Shown here: positions 47,322-55,842 of the stretch, in pieces
Layout of the letters: each line of letters opens with the position of its first letter
Numbering within the stretch: position 1 is the stretch's first letter
From: Lachnoclostridium phytofermentans ISDg
GTDB lineage: Bacteria > Bacillota > Clostridia > Lachnospirales > Lachnospiraceae
Assembly (NCBI RefSeq): GCF_000018685.1
Contig: NC_010001.1
Coordinates: 1,442,001 to 1,506,000, forward strand
Length of the DNA stretch: 64,000 bases
Direction of reading: 5' to 3'
Notes under the pieces: generated by a model
Databases searched by the model: none
What the model saw: only the letters and a program-made list of their open reading frames with translations
What the model was told of the DNA's origin: nothing
Translations under genes and position numbers: made by a program

Positions 47322-49925
47322 ATGATGGCTGAACCCAAAAAAGGATATGAAAAATCACCTCGTATACAAAAGCTTATGGATGCTTTATACGAGAAAATGC
47401 CAGAGATTGAATCAAAACGTGCAGTTTTAATCACGGAATCGTATCAGCAGACGGAAGGAGAGCCTATCATTAGTAGACGCTCCAAGGCTTTTGAACATAT
47501 AGTAAAGAATCTTCCAGTAGTAATTCGAGAGAATGAATTAATTGTAGGAAGCGCAACCGTTGCAGAAAGAGGATGTCAAACCTTTCCGGAATTCTCTTTT
47601 GATTGGTTAATTGCTGAACTTGATACCGTAGCAACTAGAACTGCTGATCCGTTTTATATCTCAGAGGAAGCAAAAAAAGAGTTAAGAAAAGTACATAGCT
47701 ATTGGAAGGGAAAAACAACAAGTGAATTAGCAGATTATTACATGGCTCCAGAAACGAAACTTGCGATGGAGCACAATGTATTTACACCAGGTAACTATTT
47801 TTATAACGGTGTAGGGCACATTACAGTGCAGTATGATAAGGTAATTGCGATCGGTTATGAAGGAATTAAAGATGAAGTCTTAAGCAGAAAAAAAGAATTA
47901 CATCTAGGTGATGCTGATTATGCAAGTCGCCTTACTTTCTATGACGCTGTAATCAGAAGTTGTGACTCGGCTATTTTGTATGCTAAGAGATATGCAGCGG
48001 AAGCAAAAAGACTTGCACTTTCTTGTCAGGATGAGAAGAGAAGACAAGAACTTTTAATGATTTCATCTAATTGTGAGAGAGTCCCAGCAAAGGGTGCGAA
48101 TACATTTTATGAAGCATGTCAGGCATTTTGGTTTGTACAACTTTTATTACAGATTGAAGCTAGTGGACATTCGATTTCACCAGGTAGATTTGACCAATAT
48201 TTATATTCATATTATAAAGCAGATCGTGAAGCAGGCAGAATCACTGGTGAACAGGCACAAGAAATCATCGATTGTATTTTTGTGAAATTAAATGATATTA
48301 ACAAATGCCGTGATGCTGCTTCTGCGGAAGGTTTTGCAGGCTATGGTATGTTCCAGAACATGATTGTTGGCGGACAGGATAGTAACGGAAGGGATGCTAC
48401 GAATGAACTTAGTTTTATGATATTAGAGGCATCCATACACACCATGCTTCCACAGCCTTCCTTAAGTATCCGTGTATGGAATGGTTCTCCGCATGATTTA
48501 CTAATTAAAGCTGCGGAAGTTACCAGAACTGGTATCGGTTTACCTGCTTATTACAACGATGAAGTTATTATCCCAGCTATGATGAATAAGGGTGCAACTT
48601 TAGAGGAAGCGAGAAACTATAATATTATCGGTTGCGTGGAACCTCAAGTACCTGGTAAGACCGACGGATGGCATGACGCAGCATTCTTTAATATGTGTCG
48701 CCCATTGGAAATGGTATTTTCTAGTGGATATGAAAATGGAAAATTAGTTGGTGCTCCAACAGGTTCGGTTGAAAACTTCACTACATTTGAGGCATTTTAT
48801 GATGCTTATAAAACTCAGATGGAATACTTTATCTCTTTACTAGTCAATGCGGATAATTCAATCGATATTGCGCATGCAAAACTTTGCCCATTACCATTTG
48901 AATCCTCTATGGTAGAAGATTGTATCGGACGTGGGTTATGTGTTCAAGAAGGTGGAGCAAAATATAATTTTACCGGACCACAAGGGTTTGGTATCGCCAA
49001 TATGACAGACTCCTTATATGCGATTAAGAAACTTGTATACGAAGAAGGCAAGGTTTCTATTACTGAATTAAAAGAAGCACTTCTACATAATTTCGGAATG
49101 ACAACGAAGAACGCTGGCTTAAAGGAAAGCTCTCATCTGTCCATAGATATCATATTAGCGCAGCAAATCACAGTGCAGATTGTAAAAGAATTGAAAGAGC
49201 GTGGAAAAGAGCCTTCAGAGAAGGAAATAGAACAAATATTAAAGACAGTTCTTGAAGCAAAGAAAGAAAACACAGAGAGTCCAATATCTACAAGAGTGTC
49301 AGAGAACACAAGTAATCATTCAAGATATCAAGAAATTCTACAGATGATTGAAGTGTTACCAAAGTACGGAAATGATATCCTAGAGATTGATGAATTCGCC
49401 AGGGAGATTGCTTATACCTATACAAAGCCATTACAAAAATATAAAAATCCAAGAGGTGGTGTATTCCAAGCTGGTTTATATCCGGTTTCCGCAAATGTAC
49501 CGTTAGGTGAACAAACAGGGGCTACTCCAGATGGAAGACTTGCGAATACCCCAATTGCAGATGGTGTTGGCCCAGCGCCAGGACGTGATACCAAAGGACC
49601 AACAGCGGCAGCTAATTCCGTAGCACGCCTTGATCATATGGATGCAACAAATGGTACCTTATACAATCAAAAATTCCATCCATCTGCGTTACAGGGTCGT
49701 GGTGGACTAGAGAAGTTTGTAGCGTTAATCCGTGCCTTCTTTGATCAAAAGGGTATGCATGTACAGTTTAATGTAGTAAGTAGAGAAACTTTATTAGACG
49801 CACAAAAGCACCCAGAAAACTATAAACATTTGGTGGTACGTGTTGCTGGTTACAGTGCCCTATTTACTACATTATCCAGGTCCTTACAGGATGATATTAT
49901 TAATCGAACAACACAAGGGTTCTAG
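47322..49925 (+). CDS. Glycyl-radical 1,2-propanediol (diol) dehydratase, microcompartment signature enzyme
   Basis: An 867-residue B12-independent dehydratase that converts 1,2-propanediol to propionaldehyde. The thiyl Cys and catalytic Glu are in IIGCVEPQ (Cys438, Glu440). The glycyl-radical site is RVAGYSALF (Gly843), 25 residues from the C-terminus. The order and spacing up to the Cys match the glycerol/diol dehydratase subgroup of pyruvate-formate-lyase-like enzymes. Between Cys and Gly there are 405 residues against 330 in the Clostridium butyricum enzyme. The extra 75 or so lie at about 600-675 and are charged and helical. AGGAGG (47311-47316) serves ATG 47322 or 47325. It is the first gene of the locus and its activase follows. 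Confidence 0.93.
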   Translation: MMAEPKKGYEKSPRIQKLMDALYEKMPEIESKRAVLITESYQQTEGEPIISRRSKAFEHIVKNLPVVIRENELIVGSATVAERGCQTFPEFSFDWLIAELDTVATRTADPFYISEEAKKELRKVHSYWKGKTTSELADYYMAPETKLAMEHNVFTPGNYFYNGVGHITVQYDKVIAIGYEGIKDEVLSRKKELHLGDADYASRLTFYDAVIRSCDSAILYAKRYAAEAKRLALSCQDEKRRQELLMISSNCERVPAKGANTFYEACQAFWFVQLLLQIEASGHSISPGRFDQYLYSYYKADREAGRITGEQAQEIIDCIFVKLNDINKCRDAASAEGFAGYGMFQNMIVGGQDSNGRDATNELSFMILEASIHTMLPQPSLSIRVWNGSPHDLLIKAAEVTRTGIGLPAYYNDEVIIPAMMNKGATLEEARNYNIIGCVEPQVPGKTDGWHDAAFFNMCRPLEMVFSSGYENGKLVGAPTGSVENFTTFEAFYDAYKTQMEYFISLLVNADNSIDIAHAKLCPLPFESSMVEDCIGRGLCVQEGGAKYNFTGPQGFGIANMTDSLYAIKKLVYEEGKVSITELKEALLHNFGMTTKNAGLKESSHLSIDIILAQQITVQIVKELKERGKEPSEKEIEQILKTVLEAKKENTESPISTRVSENTSNHSRYQEILQMIEVLPKYGNDILEIDEFAREIAYTYTKPLQKYKNPRGGVFQAGLYPVSANVPLGEQTGATPDGRLANTPIADGVGPAPGRDTKGPTAAANSVARLDHMDATNGTLYNQKFHPSALQGRGGLEKFVALIRAFFDQKGMHVQFNVVSRETLLDAQKHPENYKHLVVRVAGYSALFTTLSRSLQDDIINRTTQGF

Positions 49926-49960
49926 GATTGATAGATAAAAAGTGTAAGAACGGAGTTAAG

Positions 49961-50752
49961 ATGGACGACTTAAATGTAAAAGGAAGAATATTTGATATTC
50001 AACGTTATTCTATTCATGATGGAAATGGAATTCGTACTATTGTATTTCTAAAAGGCTGTGCGTTTCGATGCCGTTGGTGCTGCAATCCAGAATCTCAGGA
50101 ACATGAGATACAGACAATGAAGGTTCAGGGGAAAGACAAAATAATTGGTACGGATGTTACCGTATCTGAAGTTTTAGAAGAGGTTTTAAAAGATAGAAAC
50201 TATTATCAAAGGTCTGGTGGAGGCGTCACTCTCTCAGGTGGTGAGGCTTTATGCCAACCGGAATTTACGAATCACCTATTACATGCCTGCAAGGAAGAAG
50301 GACTACATACGGCAATGGAGAGTACTGCTTTTGCAAACTACCCAGTGATTGAGAGGATTTTACCGGTTCTTGATCAATATCTTATGGATATAAAACATGT
50401 TAACTCAGAGAAACATCGATTATTTACAGGACAGGGAAATGAATTAGTTCTTGAGAATGCGAGAAAAATTGCAGCTTCAAGAGAAACAGAGTTAATTATT
50501 CGAGTACCGGTCATACCAACCTTTAACCAAACGGAAGCTGAAATTGCAGCAATTGCTGAATTTGCAGGAAGTTTACCAGGTGTTAAGGAAATGAATTTGT
50601 TACCATATCACCGCCTGGGGCAAGACAAATATGATGGGTTAAATCGTGAGTATGCACTGATGGGAATTATGCCACCAATGATAGAAGAGATGGAGTATTT
50701 AAAGAAAGTTGCAGAAAAACACTCGGGATTACTTGTGAAAATTGGTGGATGA
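49961..50752 (+). CDS. Glycyl-radical enzyme activating enzyme (radical SAM)
   Basis: A 263-residue radical-SAM activase that installs the glycyl radical on the dehydratase. The CxxxCxxC cluster motif is CAFRCRWC (Cys33, 37, 40), after DGNGIRTIVFLKG. The SAM-binding SGGGVTLSGGEALCQ and LMDIKHVNSEKHRLFTG segments are typical. The usual insert with two extra ferredoxin-type Fe-S clusters after the radical-SAM motif is missing, so it resembles pyruvate-formate-lyase activase in size. ATG 49961 is chosen because CGGAG is 5 nt upstream; the TTG-started frame (49928) has no site. It begins 35 bp after the dehydratase stop. Confidence 0.92.
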   Translation: MDDLNVKGRIFDIQRYSIHDGNGIRTIVFLKGCAFRCRWCCNPESQEHEIQTMKVQGKDKIIGTDVTVSEVLEEVLKDRNYYQRSGGGVTLSGGEALCQPEFTNHLLHACKEEGLHTAMESTAFANYPVIERILPVLDQYLMDIKHVNSEKHRLFTGQGNELVLENARKIAASRETELIIRVPVIPTFNQTEAEIAAIAEFAGSLPGVKEMNLLPYHRLGQDKYDGLNREYALMGIMPPMIEEMEYLKKVAEKHSGLLVKIGG

Positions 50753-50932
50753 GTATACTTTGAATCATGCTAATGAGACTGTTTGATATGGAAAGAGAAA
50801 GGTTATCTAAAAATACCTTTCTTCAAATATAGAAAGTGTATAAAGAATTTACAGTAAGAAATAGAATGCCTTCATTAAGGAAAGAACCTATGAAGATATT
50901 TTATGCCGCCAGCGGCAGAATGAGAGGAAACT

Positions 50933-51310
50933 ATGGGGATTTATGATTCAATGACAACCGAAGATAAACTTCGCATTGTACAGGAATTAGTTCCTGGTAA
51001 GCAGATATCTCTGGCTCACATAATAGCTGCACCAGATCCACTTCTAATGGAGAAATTGTGTTTTCAAAAAGAAAACGAGAGGATGAAGGCTGCTATCGGA
51101 ATATTAACCATGAGCCCTGCGGAGACAGTAATTATTGGAGCTGATTTAGCATTGAAGGCATCGGGTGTTACACTGCAAAATGTAGATTATGCCAGCGGCA
51201 CTTTAGTATTTACAGGAACAGTATCTGAGGTAGAAGCTGCGATGAATGCGGTTGTGGAGTATTCAAATCGCACCTTGTCTTTTACTGTATGTGACATAAC
51301 ACGTACCTAA
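50933..51310 (+). CDS. Circularly permuted BMC shell protein (PduU/EutS-like)
   Basis: A 125-residue BMC-domain shell protein. The N-terminal extension with VPGKQISLAHIIAAP is the signature of the permuted PduU/EutS class, whose N-terminal strands form a beta-barrel capping the hexamer pore. The BMC core follows (AAIGILTMSPAETVIIGADLA). GAGAGGA lies before ATG 50933. The 180-bp gap before it contains a short perfect hairpin TGCCGC/GCGGCA (50904-50917). A 330-bp gap with tandem repeats and a promoter follows it. Confidence 0.9.
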   Translation: MGIYDSMTTEDKLRIVQELVPGKQISLAHIIAAPDPLLMEKLCFQKENERMKAAIGILTMSPAETVIIGADLALKASGVTLQNVDYASGTLVFTGTVSEVEAAMNAVVEYSNRTLSFTVCDITRT

Positions 51311-51320
51311 GACAGTGTAA

Positions 51321-51434
51321 AGAGAATTTCTAAGGCGCCAAAATACGCCGCCTAAGGAATTCTAAAACTTCACACTAGAAGAGAATTTCTAAGACGACAA
51401 AATACACCGCTCAAGAAATTCTAAAACTTCACAT
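51321..51434 (+). repeat. Two 59-bp-period tandem repeats, each able to fold
   Basis: Units 51321-51374 and 51380-51434 share AGAGAATTTCTAAG, CAAAATAC and AATTCTAAAACTTCACA. Within the first, GTGTAAAGAGAATTTCTAAGGCG and its imperfect complement up to CTTCACAC form a stem. They lie between the PduU-like gene and the second promoter. They may act as a processing or attenuation element. Confidence 0.65.
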
Positions 51435-51521
51435 TAGTTTCATGCATTTGTGCTGCCTTTGGCGCCATGTTTTCAAGAATGGTGGTTAAAACTTAGTTAA
51501 ATGAATCAAAAGAATATAAAA

Positions 51522-51584
51522 CCACATAAAACAACATATAAATTAAATAAACATGTTGACTTATGAATGATTACGGAATATAAT
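51522..51584 (+). promoter_or_regulatory. Second promoter of the microcompartment operon
   Basis: TTGACT (51556-51561), 17-nt spacer, TATAAT (51579-51584), 58 nt before the aldolase start. CCACATAAA begins 34 nt upstream of the -35 and AAATAAACAT lies between them, as at the first promoter. Confidence 0.85.
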
Positions 51585-51641
51585 ATAGAAAAACAAAGAA
51601 ATACAACGACAAAAGTCACAGGATATAGAAGGAGGATTACA

Positions 51642-52436
51642 ATGAACGAATATGAAGTTAAAAAAGAGATATGTGAGATAGGACGCAGAATCTATAACAA
51701 GGGTATGGTTGCTGCAAATGACGGCAACATCTCTGTAAAATTAAATGAGAATGAGTTTTTATGTACACCAACTGGAGTTAGTAAAGGATTTATGACACCA
51801 GATTATATATGTAAGGTAGATAAAGATGGTAAAGTACTTCAAGCTAATGGAATATATAAACCATCCTCTGAGATTAAGATGCATATGAGAGTATACCAAG
51901 AGCGTCCAGATGTTAATGCGGTAGTTCATGCTCATCCAATGTATGCAACAAGTTTTGCTATTGCAGGTATTCCTTTGACACAGCCAATTATGCCAGAAGC
52001 AGTTATTTCCTTAGGTTGTGTTCCAATCGCTGAGTACGGTACACCTTCTACTGACGAGATTCCAGATGCAATTTCTAAGTATATTCAACATTTTGATTCT
52101 GTTTTATTAGCAAACCATGGTGCACTAAGCTTCTCCGATTCATTATTAAATGCATATTTTAAGATGGAGTCAACAGAGTTTTACGCACAGTTATTATATC
52201 AGGCAAAGGTACTTGGAGGACCAAAGGAGTTAAGTAATTCTCAGGTTCAGAGATTGTATGAATTAAGAAGAGAATTTGGATTAAAGGGAAAACATCCTGC
52301 TAATCTTTGTTCCAATACCAAAGAAGGTAAAGCAAGCTGTCATTGTTGTGGTGAAGAGTGTAAGTCTGGTGGCGTAGATAATGCAGATTTAGTTGCTTCC
52401 ATAACAAGAAAGGTGATGGAACAGCTAGGATTATAA
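51642..52436 (+). CDS. Class II aldolase (L-fuculose/L-rhamnulose-1-phosphate aldolase) with C-terminal encapsulation peptide
   Basis: A 264-residue zinc aldolase expected to cleave deoxyhexulose-1-phosphates to dihydroxyacetone phosphate and L-lactaldehyde. Family motifs: GNISVKLN, GVSKGFM, zinc-binding VVHAHPMYATSF (about residue 92), PEAVISLGCVP, and LLANHGAL. After the core comes a Cys-rich linker (CSNTKEGKASCHCCGEECK) and an amphipathic helix ADLVASITRKVMEQLGL, which resembles microcompartment encapsulation peptides. ATG 51642 has AAGGAGG upstream; the 25-residue extension to 51567 overlaps the promoter -10 and is rejected. Its presence in the shell operon links rhamnose/fucose breakdown to propanediol metabolism. 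Confidence 0.9.
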   Translation: MNEYEVKKEICEIGRRIYNKGMVAANDGNISVKLNENEFLCTPTGVSKGFMTPDYICKVDKDGKVLQANGIYKPSSEIKMHMRVYQERPDVNAVVHAHPMYATSFAIAGIPLTQPIMPEAVISLGCVPIAEYGTPSTDEIPDAISKYIQHFDSVLLANHGALSFSDSLLNAYFKMESTEFYAQLLYQAKVLGGPKELSNSQVQRLYELRREFGLKGKHPANLCSNTKEGKASCHCCGEECKSGGVDNADLVASITRKVMEQLGL

Positions 52437-52483
52437 GATTTGGTACTTACGAAATAATAGATTTCGATAAGGAGGGATCGTAA

Positions 52484-53872
52484 GTGACAGTGAATGAACA
52501 ATTGGTTCAAGACATCATTAAAAATGTCGTAGCGAGTATGCAATTGACACAAACAAATAAGACAGAACTTGGCGTATTCGACGACATGAATCAGGCAATT
52601 GAAGCTGCAAAAGAAGCTCAATTGGTTGTAAAGAAGATGTCGATGGATCAGAGAGAGAAAATCATCTCTGCGATACGTAAGAAAACGATTGAACATGCAG
52701 AAACACTTGCCCGTATGGCGGTAGAAGAAACTGGCATGGGTAATGTTGGACATAAGATTTTAAAACACCAGCTGGTAGCAGAAAAGACACCTGGAACAGA
52801 AGATATCACGACTACTGCTTGGTCTGGTGATCGTGGTTTAACCTTAGTTGAGATGGGACCATTTGGTGTGATTGGTGCAATAACACCATGTACTAACCCA
52901 AGTGAAACAATCATTTGTAACACGATTGGCATGTTAGCTGGTGGAAACACAGTGGTATTTAATCCGCATCCAGCAGCGATAAAGACCTCGAACTTTGCTG
53001 TACAGTTAATTAATGAAGCATCACTTTCGGCTGGAGGTCCAGTCAACATTGCTTGTTCTGTGAGAAAACCTACCCTAGATAGCAGTAAGATAATGATGTC
53101 TCATCAGGACATTCCATTGATTGCTGCTACTGGAGGTCCAGGCGTAGTTACTGCTGTATTACAAAGCGGAAAACGAGGAATCGGTGCAGGAGCAGGAAAT
53201 CCACCGGTTTTAGTAGATGAAACAGCTGATATTAGAAAAGCAGCCGAAGATATCATTAATGGATGTACCTTTGATAATAATCTTCCATGTATTGCAGAAA
53301 AAGAAGTTGTTGCAATTGATGCTATAGCAAATGAATTAATGAACTACATGGTAAAAGAACAAGGTTGTTATGCAATCACCAAAGAACAGCAAGAAAAGTT
53401 AACTAATCTTGTGATAACACCCAAAGGATTAAATCGTAATTGCGTTGGTAAAGATGCCAGAACATTACTTGGTATGATTGGAATTGATGTTCCATCCAAT
53501 ATTCGTTGTATCATTTTTGAAGGTGAGAAAGAACATCCTTTGATTTCTGAAGAGTTAATGATGCCGATTCTTGGAATTGTTCGAGCTAAGAGCTTCGATG
53601 ATGCGGTAGAAAAAGCGGTTTGGTTAGAACATGGTAATCGACATTCCGCACATATTCATTCCAAGAATGTGGACCGTATCACAACTTATGCAAAAGCGAT
53701 TGATACAGCTATCCTTGTTAAAAATGCACCTTCCTATGCAGCAATCGGATTTGGTGGTGAAGGATTTTGTACCTTTACTATAGCAAGTAGAACCGGTGAA
53801 GGCTTGACGAGTGCAAGTACATTTACAAAACGCAGACGATGCGTGATGTCGGATAGTTTGTGTATCCGATAA
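52484..53872 (+). CDS. pduP: CoA-acylating propionaldehyde dehydrogenase (PduP-like)
   Basis: A 462-residue aldehyde dehydrogenase that oxidises propionaldehyde to propionyl-CoA with NAD+ inside the shell. The catalytic Cys lies in FDNNLPCIAEKEVV (about residue 269). FGVIGAITPCTNPSETIICN and GAGNPPVLVDETADI are family segments. The N-terminal helix NEQLVQDIIKNVVASMQ followed by a polar linker is an encapsulation peptide. The start is GTG 52484, 7 nt after AAGGAGGG (52469-52476). The C-terminus reads TSASTFTKRRRCVMS. It is followed after 22 bp by the alcohol dehydrogenase. Confidence 0.93.
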   Translation: MTVNEQLVQDIIKNVVASMQLTQTNKTELGVFDDMNQAIEAAKEAQLVVKKMSMDQREKIISAIRKKTIEHAETLARMAVEETGMGNVGHKILKHQLVAEKTPGTEDITTTAWSGDRGLTLVEMGPFGVIGAITPCTNPSETIICNTIGMLAGGNTVVFNPHPAAIKTSNFAVQLINEASLSAGGPVNIACSVRKPTLDSSKIMMSHQDIPLIAATGGPGVVTAVLQSGKRGIGAGAGNPPVLVDETADIRKAAEDIINGCTFDNNLPCIAEKEVVAIDAIANELMNYMVKEQGCYAITKEQQEKLTNLVITPKGLNRNCVGKDARTLLGMIGIDVPSNIRCIIFEGEKEHPLISEELMMPILGIVRAKSFDDAVEKAVWLEHGNRHSAHIHSKNVDRITTYAKAIDTAILVKNAPSYAAIGFGGEGFCTFTIASRTGEGLTSASTFTKRRRCVMSDSLCIR

Positions 53873-53894
53873 AAGGAAGGAGAAAATCGTTACC

Positions 53895-55094
53895 ATGAAT
53901 TCTGAAAGTATAGAACAGATTGTTCGTCAGGTTTTAGCTGGTTTATCGGATGCGCCAAAGAGCACTTCTACAGTGCCAAGTGCAGGTATTCCAGAGAAAG
54001 CTAGAGTCGCAGTATTGACAGAGCTTGAAAAGATTGAATTAAAAGAGTACCCATTACCTCCACTTGGAGATGATGACATCTTAGTAAAGGTGGAAGGCTG
54101 CGGTATCTGTGGCACTGACGCTCATGAATATAAAAGAGATCCATTTTCCTTGATTCCAGTTGTACTTGGACATGAAGGTACAGGTGAAATCGTAAAGATG
54201 GGTAAGAATGTTAGGTTAGACAGTGCTGGTAAGTCACTTACTGTTGGTGATAAAGTGGTATCCTGTATGATTTTTAAGGATAATCCAGACATCACTATGT
54301 TTGACTTAAACAAACAAAATGTCGGTGGTGCAGATGTATATGGTTTACTACCAGAAGATAAGGAAGTTCGTTTTAATGGTTGGTTTGCTGATTACATAGT
54401 AATAAAGGGAGGTTCTACAATCTTTAACGTAAGTGATTTGGACCTTTCCTCAAGAATTTTAATTGAGCCTTGTGCAGTATTAATTCACGCAGTGGAACGT
54501 GCTAAAACAACAGGGATTCTTCGTTTTAACAGTAGAGTAGTCGTTCAAGGATGTGGTCCTATCGGTCTTATCTGTATCGCAGTTCTTCGTACTATGGGTA
54601 TTGAGAACATCGTTGCAGTAGACGGCGAAGCAAAGAGATTAGAGTTTGCTAAGGAAATGGGTGCACAGGCGAGTGTGAATTTCAAAGAACACCAAGGAAT
54701 TGATGCATTAGCAAAAGCAGTAGAAACAGCTTGCGGAGAAAAGCCAGCAGATTTCGGCTTCCAGTGTACAGGAGCTCCAGCAGGACACTCCAATATCTAT
54801 AAGTTTATCCGTAATGGCGGCGGACTTTGCGAGTTAGGATTCTTCATCAATGGAGGAGATGCCACTATCAATCCTCACTTTGATATTTGTGCAAAGGAAT
54901 TAACTGTAGTTGGTTCTTGGGTATATACTTTACGTGATTATGCGACTACCTTTGATTTCTTAAAGAGAGCGAAGGGAATTGGGCTTCCTATGGAGAAATT
55001 GATTACTCATTCCTATCCATTAGAGCAAATTAACGAAGGCTTTCAGACAAATCTCGCGATGACGGGTCTTAAGATTGCTGTCGTAAATAAATAA
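53895..55094 (+). CDS. Zinc-type alcohol dehydrogenase (MDR family) with N-terminal encapsulation peptide
   Basis: A 399-residue medium-chain dehydrogenase. The catalytic-zinc motif GCGICGTDAHEYK (about residue 75), GHEGTGEIVKMG and the Rossmann motif VVQGCGPIGLICIAV are visible. The first 18 residues (NSESIEQIVRQVLAGLSD) plus a Ser/Thr/Pro linker form an encapsulation peptide. It would regenerate NAD+ by reducing propionaldehyde to propanol, or lactaldehyde to 1,2-propanediol; the sequence does not decide. Pdu systems normally use an iron-type enzyme (PduQ) for this step. GGAAGGAG precedes ATG 53895 by about 12 nt. Confidence 0.88.
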   Translation: MNSESIEQIVRQVLAGLSDAPKSTSTVPSAGIPEKARVAVLTELEKIELKEYPLPPLGDDDILVKVEGCGICGTDAHEYKRDPFSLIPVVLGHEGTGEIVKMGKNVRLDSAGKSLTVGDKVVSCMIFKDNPDITMFDLNKQNVGGADVYGLLPEDKEVRFNGWFADYIVIKGGSTIFNVSDLDLSSRILIEPCAVLIHAVERAKTTGILRFNSRVVVQGCGPIGLICIAVLRTMGIENIVAVDGEAKRLEFAKEMGAQASVNFKEHQGIDALAKAVETACGEKPADFGFQCTGAPAGHSNIYKFIRNGGGLCELGFFINGGDATINPHFDICAKELTVVGSWVYTLRDYATTFDFLKRAKGIGLPMEKLITHSYPLEQINEGFQTNLAMTGLKIAVVNK

Positions 55095-55109
55095 TAAGAG
55101 GTATTGGAT

Positions 55110-55424
55110 ATGGGTTTAGCAGTTGGATTTTTAGAGGTATATGGTTTGACGGCAGCATTTGTGGCAGCCGACGCCGGATGTAAGGCCGCTGATGTAACCT
55201 TGGAACCATTTGACCGAAATAAGCCGGCAAATGCAGATAAACTTCCCGTTCCATTATTGGTTACGATAAAATTCAGAGGTTCCATTGAGGATGTCAATGC
55301 AGCTTTAGATGCAGCGAAATTAGCTGCAAAGCAAGTTACCGATGTCGTATCCATCCATACAATAGCCGCACCTGAGGGTGATGTGAATAAAATGCTTCAC
55401 TTAAGCGGCTTTGATAAGAATTAA
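55110..55424 (+). CDS. BMC-H shell protein
   Basis: A 104-residue single BMC-domain protein. GFLEVYGLTAAFVAADAGCKAADV opens the fold (positions about 6-29), and VTIKFRGSIEDVNAALDAAK and VSIHTIAAPEGDV complete it. A 10-residue insertion (EPFDRNKPANADKLP) precedes strand 2. ATG 55110 is chosen (AGAGG at 55097-55101); TTG 55104 is rejected. It lies 15 bp after the alcohol dehydrogenase. Hexamers of such proteins tile the shell facets. Confidence 0.9.
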   Translation: MGLAVGFLEVYGLTAAFVAADAGCKAADVTLEPFDRNKPANADKLPVPLLVTIKFRGSIEDVNAALDAAKLAAKQVTDVVSIHTIAAPEGDVNKMLHLSGFDKN

Positions 55425-55451
55425 TTGAAAATAAATTAATGATGTATGTAG

Positions 55452-55477
55452 TAATCAACTTGTTTGCAAGTTGATTA
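55452..55477 (+). other. Perfect intercistronic hairpin
   Basis: TAATCAACTTG (55452-55462) / CAAGTTGATTA (55467-55477), 11 bp with a 4-nt loop and no T-run. It lies between two shell genes and may stabilise or process the mRNA. Confidence 0.6.
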
Positions 55478-55513
55478 TATAGAGGATAAGATACGAAGAA
55501 AGGACTTGACATT

Positions 55514-55816
55514 ATGGGAAAATCGTTAGGCTTTATTGAAATCAGTGGTGTAACCGCAGCGATTGATGCCCTCGATATTATGTGTAAAACAGCAGGTGTC
55601 GAGTTAGTTACATGGGAGAGAAAGATGGGTGGAAGGTTGGTTACAATCATCGTATCAGGATCTGTTTCCGAAGTAACACAGGCAGTAGAATCAGCGGTAA
55701 ATCAGGCAATTAAAAAACCAGTGGCCCATGCAGTCATTGCAAATCCTCATGAAGAGGTTCTTCGCTTGGTAGATATCAGTGCAAGTAGAATGAAGCCACA
55801 AAACGAAGAAATGTAG
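55514..55816 (+). CDS. BMC-H shell protein
   Basis: A 100-residue single BMC-domain protein: SLGFIEISGVTAAIDALDIM, then RLVTIIVSGSVSEVTQAVES and VAHAVIANPHEEVLRLVDIS. AAAGGA precedes ATG 55514. It is distinct in sequence from the two neighbouring BMC-H proteins, so the shell uses at least three hexamer types. The 26-bp gap to the next frame suggests tight coupling. Confidence 0.9.
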   Translation: MGKSLGFIEISGVTAAIDALDIMCKTAGVELVTWERKMGGRLVTIIVSGSVSEVTQAVESAVNQAIKKPVAHAVIANPHEEVLRLVDISASRMKPQNEEM

Positions 55817-55842
55817 TGCAAAAGAAGGCAGGGTGATAACAT

